From positions 1-9,109 of the forward strand of contig JALOMZ010000040.1 of NCBI GenBank assembly GCA_025455205.1: a stretch of DNA of 9,109 nucleotides, given 5' to 3'. This DNA comes from Chitinophagaceae bacterium. Its GTDB lineage: Bacteria > Bacteroidota > Bacteroidia > Chitinophagales > Chitinophagaceae. The notes beneath the pieces are model-generated. The model searched no databases. It had not been told where the DNA came from and saw only the letters and a list, made by a program, of their open reading frames with translations. This document shows, in pieces, positions 1 to 6,692 of this stretch; positions within the stretch are counted from its first letter, which is position 1; each line of letters starts with the position of its first letter. A program made the translations under genes and the position numbers.

Positions 1-51
1 ACGTGCATGAAAATAGAACAAACACCGTCAGATATAACTGAAATGAAGCAT

Positions 52-2295
52 ATGAATGGCCGGGTGCAACGCCTCCTGATGATGGTTCTGCTGTTGCTGT
101 CAATAGCGCCTGCATGGGGTGTGCCATCCAATGATGAGTTGTACCACCTCAACATCCCCCGCGCCAGGGCACCCATATCCATTGACGGCAGGCTCGATGC
201 GCAGGAATGGATGGGGGCTGAAAAAACCGGTACCTTCTACCAGCAGTTCCCGTTCGACACCTCCCTGGCCAGTGCCCCCACCGAAGTGCAGCTGATGTAC
301 GACGACAACTACCTGTACGTGAGCGCTGTCTGTTACCAGAAGAAATATGTGGTCACCTCGCTGCGCCGCGACTTCCCCTTTTCCAGCTCTGACATCTTCA
401 TCCTGATCGTGGATCCCTTCCGCGATAAGCTCAACGGCTTCTATTTTGCGGTGACGCCTTATGGGGTTCAGAAAGAAGCCCTGCTGAGCAATGGGGTGGA
501 CCGCAATGCCGACTGGGACAATGTTTGGTACAGCGAAGCCACCCGGCTGCCCGACCGGTATATCGTTGAAATGGCCATCCCCTTCAAAACACTGCGCTAC
601 AAACTGAAGGAAGGGGTACCCAACACCTGGAACCTCAATTTCTGCCGAAACAACCTGGAGACCAACGAGAAGAGCAGCTGGGCACCCGTGCCGCGCAACC
701 AGTCGCTCATAGACCTGGGCTTCTGCGGCCGGGTGGACTGGGAAACCAACCCGCCGGCACCCGGCACCAATGTGACCCTGATACCTTATGGACTGGGCAG
801 TGCCGCAAAAGATTTCCAGGCAGGCACCCCCACTACGGGCCGGATCACGGCCGGCATCGATGCCAAGGTCGGCATTACCCCTTCCATGAACCTCGACCTG
901 ACCGTAAACCCCGACTTCGCCCAGGTAGAGGTGGACCGGCAGGTAACCAACCTCAGCCGATTTGAGCTGTTCTTCCCGGAACGCCGGCAGTTCTTCCTGG
1001 AAAACAGCGACCTTTTTGGGTCGTTTGGGCTATCCAATATCAACCCCTTCTTCAGCCGTCGTATTGGCCTGGGCAAGAATGAGAGCAATGGGGAGAACGT
1101 GCAGATCCCCATCCTGTTTGGTGCCCGCCTGAGCGGGCGGCTCGACAAGAACTGGCGCACCGGCTTCCTGAACATGACCACTGCCAAAAGCGACAAGTTT
1201 GGGGTACCCGCTACCAACTACATGGTGGCAGCCGTACAGCGCCGCATAGGCAAGCGCAGCAACCTGGCAGCCATACTGGTCAACAAGGATGAGATAGCCG
1301 GCACCAAGCCGGAAAATAAGTTCAACCGGGTGGCGGGTCTCGATTTCAACTTCGCCAGCCCCGGTAGCGAATGGCTGGGCAAGGTGTTTTACCACCAGGG
1401 CTTCTCCCCCCAGCAGGCAGCCGGACAATATGCTGCCGGCGCCACCCTGCAATACAATACCACCCGATGGAATGTGGAATGGGAACTGTCTGATGTGGGC
1501 GCCAACTACTCCCCCGAAGTGGGCTTTGCACCCCGGCAGGATGTAACCCGGCATGCCGCTTCCTACAACAAAGTGTTTTTTCCCAAAGGACGCTGGGCCC
1601 GCAAGCTGAACAACTGGTACATAGGCCCGGACTACGACCTTGTCTATGGGAAAAAGGAAGACCGCATGTTGGACTGGGACGCCGGGGTATTTTTTGGATT
1701 CAACTTCCAGAACGGCGCCCAGGTGCGCGGTGCCCTGCTGCGATGGGATTATACTTACCTCTTCGAGCCCTTCGACCCCACGAATACCGGTGGCGCAGAA
1801 CTGCCGGCCAACACCTCCTACCTGTATTTCAGCAACCGGCTCAGCTTTGCCAGCAACCCGCGCCGGCAATTCTATTACAGCATCAATACGCGCTTCGGGG
1901 AGTATTTCAACGGAAAGATTCTCCAGGTGCAAACCACCAGCAACCTGCGTATCCAGCCCTATGCCACCCTCTCGCTGGATGTGAACTACACCCGCATCCG
2001 GCTTCCTGAGCCTTACAACAGCACGCAACTCTGGCTGATAGGCCCGCGCTTCGACCTCAGCTTCAGCCGCAAGCTCTTCCTTACCAGCTTCTTCCAGTAC
2101 AATAACCAGGTGAACAATATCAATATCAACACCCGGTTCCAGTACCGATTCCGGCCGGTAAGTGACCTGTTCCTGGTATTTACGGACAACTATTTTGCCA
2201 CCGCCGACGATGACTTTGGCGGTGTGCCGGTACAGGCCTGGCAGCCCAAGAACCGGGCCGTGGTGCTGAAGTTAAATTACTGGCTGAATCTGTGA
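52..2295 (+). CDS. DUF5916 / CBM9-like outer-membrane protein
   Basis: Probable outer-membrane protein with an N-terminal carbohydrate-binding-family-9-like beta-sandwich followed by a DUF5916 region. Residue numbers count from the ATG at 7. A signal peptide covers about 19-38 (basic RVQR, a leucine/methionine core, cleavage near PAWG). The CBM9-like part runs about 48-245 (PISIDGRLDAQEW, then DNYLYVSAVCY). The family hallmark is at 301-333, with NPDFAQVEVDRQ followed by FELFFPERRQFFLEN. The remainder is rich in alternating aromatic strands, and the end NRAVVLKLNYWLNL fits a beta-barrel. Full length (about 750 residues) matches what I know of the family, whose biochemical role is not established. 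Three in-frame ATGs exist (7, 43, 52). The one at 52 gives the best-shaped signal peptide, while the others add an acidic leader. The reading frame is also open to the window edge, so the true start is uncertain. The gene converges on lutB with 13 bases between stops and no visible terminator. Confidence 0.88.
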   Translation: MNGRVQRLLMMVLLLLSIAPAWGVPSNDELYHLNIPRARAPISIDGRLDAQEWMGAEKTGTFYQQFPFDTSLASAPTEVQLMYDDNYLYVSAVCYQKKYVVTSLRRDFPFSSSDIFILIVDPFRDKLNGFYFAVTPYGVQKEALLSNGVDRNADWDNVWYSEATRLPDRYIVEMAIPFKTLRYKLKEGVPNTWNLNFCRNNLETNEKSSWAPVPRNQSLIDLGFCGRVDWETNPPAPGTNVTLIPYGLGSAAKDFQAGTPTTGRITAGIDAKVGITPSMNLDLTVNPDFAQVEVDRQVTNLSRFELFFPERRQFFLENSDLFGSFGLSNINPFFSRRIGLGKNESNGENVQIPILFGARLSGRLDKNWRTGFLNMTTAKSDKFGVPATNYMVAAVQRRIGKRSNLAAILVNKDEIAGTKPENKFNRVAGLDFNFASPGSEWLGKVFYHQGFSPQQAAGQYAAGATLQYNTTRWNVEWELSDVGANYSPEVGFAPRQDVTRHAASYNKVFFPKGRWARKLNNWYIGPDYDLVYGKKEDRMLDWDAGVFFGFNFQNGAQVRGALLRWDYTYLFEPFDPTNTGGAELPANTSYLYFSNRLSFASNPRRQFYYSINTRFGEYFNGKILQVQTTSNLRIQPYATLSLDVNYTRIRLPEPYNSTQLWLIGPRFDLSFSRKLFLTSFFQYNNQVNNININTRFQYRFRPVSDLFLVFTDNYFATADDDFGGVPVQAWQPKNRAVVLKLNYWLNL

Positions 2296-2308
2296 GATAA
2301 AGAGCGTT

Positions 2309-3718
2309 CTATCCCTGCTGCTCCTTCCATAGTTGGTTGAAGGTCTTGGGCGCAAACTCCAGGTCGGCGTGCTGCTTTTTCCAGGCAGTGAAAAGGTTGT
2401 TGACCACTTTGTTCTTCAGCCTGCCGTTGCCCATATTCATGACGGTGCGGCTGAGGCTGGCAGCCTTCCAGGCTTTCCAGCTGAGGCGTTCGGCCAGGGT
2501 GCTTTCGCCCTGCTTCACGGCTTCATGCCGGTTGTGCAGCAGCAGCTCGTGCAGGTTGATGCGCACCGGGCATACCTCGGTGCAGTTGCCGCAGAGGCTG
2601 CTGGCATAGCTGAGGTGCTTGTAATCGTGCATGCCACGCAGCCAGGGAGTGATGACCTTGCCAATGGGGCCGCTGTAGGTGGTGAGATAGCTGTGGCCAC
2701 CAATATTCTTGTACACCGGGCAGGCATTGAGGCAGCTGCCGCAGCGAATGCAGTACAGGGCTTCGCGGCTGCGGGCATCAGCCAGCAGGCGGGTGCGGCC
2801 ATTGTCGAGCAGGATTACATACATCTCCTCCGGACCGTCGGATTCGCCGGGCTGGCGGGGGCCGCTGATGAGGCTGTTGTACACCGTTACCTGCTGCCCT
2901 GTGCCATAAGTGGCCAGCAGGGGCCAGAACAGGGCCAGGTCGTTGATGGAGGGAATCACTTTTTCAATGCCCACAATGGCAATATGCACTTTGGGGAAGG
3001 CGCAGCTCAGGCGGGCATTCCCTTCATTCTCCGTAAGGGCGATGCTGCCTGTATCGGCCACCAGGAAATTGGCGCCGGTAACACCTACTTCGGCCTGAAC
3101 ATACTGCTTGCGCAGGTTGTAGCGGGCCACTTGGGTAAGCTGCTCCGGCGTGAGGTTGGGCTCGCAGCCCAGCTTGTTGGTAAAGAGCCGGGCCACATCT
3201 TCCTTGCTCTTGTGCATGGCCGGCGTCACAATATGATAGGGTGGCTCGCCATCTAGCTGCTGGATGTATTCGCCCAGGTCGGTCTCGATGCTGCTGATGC
3301 CGTTGGCTTCCAGGAAATGGTTGAGGTGTATCTCCTCCGTAACCATGCTCTTGCTCTTCACCACCGTTTTGCACTGCACCCCGCGGCAGATCTCCAGGAT
3401 GGCGTCCAGCGCCTGCGCGGAATCCTCTGCCCAGATCACTTTGCCGCCCCGGGCCGTAAACTGCTTTTCAAACTGCAGCAGGGTCTGGTCGAGGTTCTCA
3501 ATGGCCTGCCACTTGCGGTTCTTGGCCAGTTGCCGGGCCAGCTCCAGCTGTGCAAACTGCTGCTTGCCCTTGGGTACGGCCGCATTGTACCGGCCGATGT
3601 TGAAGTTGATCTTCCGGCGGTGGTCGAGGTCGGCGGCCTTCACCGCGCTGCGGGCCAGGAAGGGACCGGCGCCAACGGCGGCAGCGGATTCATCGTGTTT
3701 GGCGGGGCGGGCGGCCAT
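2309..3718 (-). CDS. lutB: LutB-like lactate utilization iron-sulfur protein
   Basis: Cytoplasmic electron-transfer subunit of the LutABC (LldEFG) type, which oxidises L-lactate to pyruvate. From the chosen start the protein has 469 residues, close to the roughly 480 usual for LutB. A LUD (DUF162) domain spans about 70-310, with recognisable VEVGVTGANFLVADTGSIALTEN-type sequence split around 228-252. A ferredoxin-like dicluster follows. Cluster one is C323, C326, C329 and C333 (CIRCGSCLNACP), and the second set is C376, C379 and C383 (CGNCTEVCP). The C-terminal tail (FAPKTFNQLWKEQ) matches the LutB end. The frame extends upstream to an ATG at 3781, but that would add 21 residues of unrelated, partly hydrophobic sequence. 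The ATG at 3718 begins a normal soluble N-terminus. No lutA or lutC is present: the upstream same-strand gene is a small membrane protein and the downstream gene converges. Function is confident from family; the physiological substrate here is inferred. Confidence 0.93.
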   Translation of the reverse strand: MAARPAKHDESAAAVGAGPFLARSAVKAADLDHRRKINFNIGRYNAAVPKGKQQFAQLELARQLAKNRKWQAIENLDQTLLQFEKQFTARGGKVIWAEDSAQALDAILEICRGVQCKTVVKSKSMVTEEIHLNHFLEANGISSIETDLGEYIQQLDGEPPYHIVTPAMHKSKEDVARLFTNKLGCEPNLTPEQLTQVARYNLRKQYVQAEVGVTGANFLVADTGSIALTENEGNARLSCAFPKVHIAIVGIEKVIPSINDLALFWPLLATYGTGQQVTVYNSLISGPRQPGESDGPEEMYVILLDNGRTRLLADARSREALYCIRCGSCLNACPVYKNIGGHSYLTTYSGPIGKVITPWLRGMHDYKHLSYASSLCGNCTEVCPVRINLHELLLHNRHEAVKQGESTLAERLSWKAWKAASLSRTVMNMGNGRLKNKVVNNLFTAWKKQHADLEFAPKTFNQLWKEQQG

Positions 3719-3826
3719 GGGTGAAGGAATTGGGGTGGAAAAACAAAAAGCAGCTGGAAAGGGCAGCCGCTTCACGATCAATAGCTACAGGACACCGCAT
3801 GGCATGACCTTACGGGCCCGGACGGC

Positions 3827-4030
3827 TTAGTGGTGGCCGCTGTCGGCTTTCATGCCCTCATGCTGGCGCATCTGGTACAGCAGTGCAATGATGCTGAGGA
3901 TGGCAAAAGTGAGCACACCCGTTACGCTCAGGGCAATGGCCCAGGCCTTGCCATAATCAAAGCTCTTGATCATCATCATGAAGCAGAAAATGGTGAGGAG
4001 CACGGTAACCACGAAAAAGGGGATCTTCAT
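3827..4030 (-). CDS. small two-helix membrane protein, function unknown
   Basis: I do not recognise a named family. The 67-residue product (from ATG 4030) has a hydrophobic segment at about 3-20 (IPFFVVTVLLTIFCFMMMI), a short loop KSFDYGKAW, a second helix at about 28-51, and a polar tail ending DSGHH. It is therefore a likely inner-membrane hairpin protein with both ends on the same side. The frame extends to an ATG at 4072, adding 14 residues. I prefer 4030 because the hydrophobic segment follows immediately and a promoter-like box (4049-4056) lies between the two ATGs, so a transcript from it could not include the earlier start. The gene ends 108 bases before lutB on the same strand and could be co-transcribed with it, but nothing in the sequence ties the two functions together. 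Confidence 0.72.
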   Translation of the reverse strand: MKIPFFVVTVLLTIFCFMMMIKSFDYGKAWAIALSVTGVLTFAILSIIALLYQMRQHEGMKADSGHH

Positions 4031-4048
4031 ATCCGGATCAATTTGTGG

Positions 4049-4056
4049 CAAAAATA
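4049..4056 (-). promoter_or_regulatory. TAnnTTTG-type -7 box for the small membrane protein gene
   Basis: On the minus strand this reads TATTTTTG, a full match to the Bacteroidota sigma factor -7 consensus TAnnTTTG. It sits 18 bases before the ATG at 4030, leaving a short leader. The expected -33 TTG is not clean: only a TTTC lies at about the right distance (4077-4080). A single short AT-rich match can arise by chance, so this is a candidate only. Confidence 0.4.
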
Positions 4057-4148
4057 AGGGGGTAGACGCCAATTCTGAAATCCTGCAAGATGAAAGCTGG
4101 CCAGAGGTCTAACCAGCCAAATGCGTTGAGGCACCTGACCACCCAAAA

Positions 4149-4165
4149 CTGAATCCTGGATTCAG
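4149..4165. repeat. 17-bp perfect inverted repeat
   Basis: CTGAATCC-T-GGATTCAG: two perfect 8-base arms around a single central base, lying in the non-coding spacer between the divergent small membrane gene (ATG 4030) and the lipoprotein gene (ATG 4329). The one-base centre suits a protein-binding palindrome better than a stable RNA hairpin, and no T run follows on either strand. It lies about 95 bases upstream of the TATTTTTG box and about 165 bases upstream of ATG 4329, so it could serve either gene. No regulator is recognised. Confidence 0.45.
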
Positions 4166-4264
4166 GAAACATTCACACCGCTGGCAGAGCAGGAAAACGG
4201 TCACTTGCGGTTACCCCCGCTTGAATCCTTTCTAACATGACTTCCATCGTCCAAACATAGGATT

Positions 4265-4278
4265 TTGACATTTGTCAA
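4265..4278. promoter_or_regulatory. 14-bp palindrome TTGAC-N4-GTCAA, candidate operator
   Basis: TTGACATTTGTCAA has perfect 6-base arms around a TT centre. The layout TTGAC-N4-GTCAA has the same arm length and spacing as CRP/FNR-family sites (the E. coli FNR consensus is TTGAT-N4-ATCAA), differing at one symmetric position. It lies 50 bases before the ATG of the lipoprotein gene and overlaps a TTTG (4271-4274) that could act as a -33 element. What is seen is the palindrome; binding by a CRP/FNR-type regulator is inference. Confidence 0.4.
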
Positions 4279-4300
4279 GCTCCCGTATCAGATAACTGTT

Positions 4301-4314
4301 TTACATTTATGTAA
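4301..4314. promoter_or_regulatory. second 14-bp palindrome TTACA-N4-TGTAA overlapping a -7-like box
   Basis: TTACATTTATGTAA has perfect 6-base arms and the same TT centre as the palindrome at 4265-4278. The two centres are 36 bp apart. It contains TACATTTA (4302-4309), which matches TAnnTTTG except for the last base and could be the -7 element of the lipoprotein gene, whose ATG is at 4329. A protein bound here would probably block transcription from that box. No correctly spaced -33 TTG is obvious for it, as the TTTG at 4271-4274 is 27 bases away. Confidence 0.38.
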
Positions 4315-4328
4315 TCTAAACATTCAAT

Positions 4329-5903
4329 ATGAAAATCACGCCCCCCCCCGATACACGCCTTTCTAAAAATACGCTGATAAAAAAGCACAGGGGCTCAGCT
4401 TGGATCGCCTTTTTAAGCATTGCGATTGCAGCAACTTTCCAACAGGGATGCAGCAAATCTGCATTCAACACTCAACAGCACAACTCTTTCGATGTAGCTG
4501 CCGCTAAGGAATGGTGGTACGGGACATATGTTAAATCAAATGAATATCAGGGAGCGGTTGATTCCGAACCCAAAAGAAACAATAGCGGTGGCGCTTCTGA
4601 AAGGCCCCTTTTAGCCTCCAGGGTGGGCACTAATAACAAATTGCCTAGTTGGAAACGGGGTAAATCTTTTGCAATAGGCAGGCTTAAATTTGTGGAACTT
4701 CCTCTGGTTATGTCGCATCGGATACTGTATCTGCCGAAAAAACCTGGAGAGACTGAGGCAGACAGATTAAAGGTAGCTGAAAATTCACTACATAAGCTGC
4801 TCATTATTCAAAGAGCTGACGGCAGTCTCGTTACGCGTATTGTTACCATCATACCATCACTTAACTATCTGTCCAAAGCGCAATTCAATTTGAGTGCCTT
4901 TTCATTAGAGCATATACCGGCTGACTTTGAGGGCATTATTAATGTAGCAGATTGGAATGAAAGTCAGGTGACTAATTGGCTTTATAACGAAGGCAGGCGC
5001 AAAGAAGCAAAAATATCAAAAGGGCAGCTATTAGAAGGTGGAAGGAGAAAACTGCAAAGGGAAATACCCTGTCCACAAGAATATGGCATTATTGATTACC
5101 ACAAGTACTGCATTGATGTGTGGGGCAGCGATGATGAGCCCTCAAACTTTTGCGATGACCCGGAAAATTGGAAAATAGGCCAACCTATTTACGGATATTA
5201 CATTCCCGAAGGACCTTGCTATGAAGAAGACAATACAGGAGATCCTTGTGTAAACATGACGACAGAAGAATGCAATTGCATGATGTTAGGCATAGGCTGT
5301 AGTGGTGATGGGCGGAATGGTGACGGTGAATATCTTGTTTACGACGGAATTCTTTTAGATTTGACTAACCCGTGCGTTGATAATTTATATAGAAAAATGA
5401 ATATCTCGCTGGGTGGTTTAAAAGCATCACTTATTAACTGGGTTAACCAAACTTTCGGCCAAAGCTCAATTTTAGATCTCAGAATTAAGGATGGAGAAAG
5501 ATTTTCTGATCCCAAAAAGTATGCTGATTGGGGACCGCACCCAACGGAGCCTGGACAATATTTTTTGAGATTGGACGATCTAAAGTTTGAAAACGCATCT
5601 CAAGAATTCAGATCGTTAGTAATCTTACATGAGCTTTATCACGGCTATTTGACAATAAATGGACTGGATGTATTGTCGAGCAATGATCATAATTTATTTG
5701 TAGCTTACAGGAACAGGCTTGCAGACCAATTGCAAATTATCTTTCCTGACCTAACACGGGATGACGCATTAAACTTAACATGGGCTGGGTTAGCAAGTAC
5801 AGCAGCTTGGGGTAGTAGTTTGTCGCAAGCGGATAGGGACAGCATAGGGAATAAGATAAATGCTTTTGTTACTGGAAACAAAGGTAATTATTCATGTAAC
5901 TAG
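4329..5903 (+). CDS. exported lipoprotein with HExxH zinc-metallopeptidase motif
   Basis: Predicted lipoprotein of 524 residues. The n-region is long and basic (LSKNTLIKKHRGS), followed by a hydrophobic stretch at about 24-36 and TFQQGC, with C41 as the likely lipidated cysteine. The lipobox is not ideal, but Bacteroidota boxes are loose. Residues about 54-235 resemble an N-terminal region I have seen in Bacteroidota lipoproteins (AAAKEWWYGTY, then LPSWKRGKSFAIGRLKFVEL). A cysteine-rich module follows (C248, 261, 275, 297, 307, 315, 317, 324, 349). The C-terminal part (350-524) holds HELYH at 434-438, with E435 as putative general base and H434/H438 as zinc ligands. H454 in SNDHNLF is a possible third ligand. 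Overall it resembles zinc-peptidase-tipped lipoproteins or toxin-like effectors; the substrate is unknown. Codons 5-7 are a nine-C run that could switch expression. The start is the only ATG before residue 128. GC is well below the flanking genes. A small exported protein follows after 30 bases. Confidence 0.8.
   Translation: MKITPPPDTRLSKNTLIKKHRGSAWIAFLSIAIAATFQQGCSKSAFNTQQHNSFDVAAAKEWWYGTYVKSNEYQGAVDSEPKRNNSGGASERPLLASRVGTNNKLPSWKRGKSFAIGRLKFVELPLVMSHRILYLPKKPGETEADRLKVAENSLHKLLIIQRADGSLVTRIVTIIPSLNYLSKAQFNLSAFSLEHIPADFEGIINVADWNESQVTNWLYNEGRRKEAKISKGQLLEGGRRKLQREIPCPQEYGIIDYHKYCIDVWGSDDEPSNFCDDPENWKIGQPIYGYYIPEGPCYEEDNTGDPCVNMTTEECNCMMLGIGCSGDGRNGDGEYLVYDGILLDLTNPCVDNLYRKMNISLGGLKASLINWVNQTFGQSSILDLRIKDGERFSDPKKYADWGPHPTEPGQYFLRLDDLKFENASQEFRSLVILHELYHGYLTINGLDVLSSNDHNLFVAYRNRLADQLQIIFPDLTRDDALNLTWAGLASTAAWGSSLSQADRDSIGNKINAFVTGNKGNYSCN
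4341..4349 (+). repeat. nine-C homopolymer in codons 5-7 of the lipoprotein gene
   Basis: Nine consecutive C bases encode PPP at residues 5-7. In the window as given the gene is in frame (ON). Adding one C brings TAA at 4364-4366 into frame after 12 codons, and losing one C brings TGA at 4375-4377 into frame after 15 codons. The next in-frame ATG is codon 128, beyond the signal peptide, so reinitiation would not give an exported product. Long G/C homopolymers near a start codon are the classic form of slipped-strand phase variation. Whether this tract varies is not visible from one sequence. Confidence 0.75.
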
Positions 5904-5933
5904 CTGAAATACAAATGGATAAATTGTATCAAA

Positions 5934-6458
5934 ATGCTGAAATATTGGATATGTTTATTGTTAATGACTGAGTCCTTGTCAGTTTTTTCCCAAAAAGATT
6001 CAGTTTCACGATTCATCAGTATTGCCATTGATGTGGGATGCGATTTTGGCAGTTTAGATTCAATTGAAGAAGCGTCCTTCATTGTAAGAATACATCTGGA
6101 CCTGAGCAGAAATTTTGTAGACAGTATTTCTGTACTGGGTGAACTTCCTAAAACTTGCAGACTCTCAAATCCAACCTTAATAGCGCGGGAAAATAAGTTT
6201 GCTACTGAATTTCTAAATAGTAAGCAAATCGAATGGAGAAGATGGGTCAAACAATTTTCTTCAACTCAGTGCGATAAAATGGAACTCCTTTATCCTTACA
6301 TTGTAATCGTGCCTGAAAGTAACGCTGTGCCCGGCCATACATTTTTCAAAAATGCTTTTGTGCCATTGTTTCCTAATGAAAATCGGACCTTGGCGCCTTG
6401 TTCCCTTCTGTTTAGGCCATTATTAATTGAGTGGAGGAAGTTGCGACCGGAATTCTAG
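5934..6458 (+). CDS. small exported protein, possible partner of the upstream lipoprotein
   Basis: I do not recognise the family. The 174-residue product has a signal peptide (MLKYWICLLLMTESLSVFSQ) with probable cleavage around residue 20, so a mature protein of about 154 residues in the periplasm or outside. Mature cysteines are C36, C75, C113 and C156, enough for two disulfides. The pattern of alternating strands and the segment around 85-105 (ENKFATEFLNSKQIEWRRW) suggests a compact alpha/beta fold, but this is weak. It starts 30 bases after the lipoprotein stop on the same strand with no promoter or terminator seen between, so co-transcription is likely. It could be an immunity or inhibitor protein for the HELYH lipoprotein, or a second member of the same exported pair; neither is shown. 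Codon use is AT-rich like its neighbour. Confidence 0.68.
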   Translation: MLKYWICLLLMTESLSVFSQKDSVSRFISIAIDVGCDFGSLDSIEEASFIVRIHLDLSRNFVDSISVLGELPKTCRLSNPTLIARENKFATEFLNSKQIEWRRWVKQFSSTQCDKMELLYPYIVIVPESNAVPGHTFFKNAFVPLFPNENRTLAPCSLLFRPLLIEWRKLRPEF

Positions 6459-6692
6459 CATTCATTTCAACCATATTGATTTATTAAAAAGCAAAGCTTT
6501 GTGTGATTCAATTTAGCAGAAGAAATCTGGAATTAATCTTAAAACAACGATGTTGCTCTTTTGTTTAGGAAAGCAGACAGACCAGGCCCGAATTAAATCG
6601 TTCCTTGTATACAGAATTTTGAAAAGATTCGATGCAGAGCATCAACAAATGAAATTATTCAAAGGCCAAATCTAAATAGAGCTGAAAGCAGT
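6459..6692. other. AT-rich spacer, probable junction before the truncated ligase
   Basis: 234 bases with no convincing gene. It holds a 10-base palindrome CAAAGCTTTG (6492-6501) and a 41-codon ATG frame (6550-6675) of low credibility. The frame of the downstream ligase is open back to 6597 but carries no hydrophobic sequence like the missing N-terminal helices. The spacer therefore marks where homology to the ligase is lost. No transposon ends or target duplications were recognised. Confidence 0.4.

Noticed and set aside
1030..2028. Long minus-strand frame of 332 codons
   Set aside because: It lies entirely inside the DUF5916 gene, whose protein carries clear family motifs. The antisense translation is low-complexity, Gly/Val-rich sequence typical of a GC-rich shadow frame.
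2293..2311. Bidirectional terminator between the convergent DUF5916 and lutB stops
   Set aside because: Only 13 bases separate the stops and I see no inverted repeat followed by a T run.
2333..3256. Plus-strand frame of 307 codons opposite lutB
   Set aside because: Antisense shadow of a gene with intact LUD and iron-sulfur motifs. The translation is Ala/Gly/Val-rich with no domain, and the neighbouring 3264-3830 frame is likewise a shadow.
3719..3781. 21-residue N-terminal extension of LutB
   Set aside because: The added residues are unlike LutB N-termini and include a hydrophobic FPAAFCF stretch. The internal ATG at 3718 gives normal family length.
5915..5971. Short 18-codon frame overlapping the start of the small exported protein
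   Set aside because: It is out of frame with the exported protein, which has a clear signal peptide from 5934, and the short frame shows no features.
6614..6621. GAATTTTG as a -7 box for the ligase remnant
   Set aside because: It misses the first consensus base, has no TTG at proper spacing and lies 70 bases before the ATG; too weak to list.
6550..6675. 41-codon plus-strand frame in the spacer before the ligase remnant
   Set aside because: No start signal, signal peptide or recognisable motif. In AT-rich spacer a frame of this length is expected by chance, though it could be a relic of a lost gene end.
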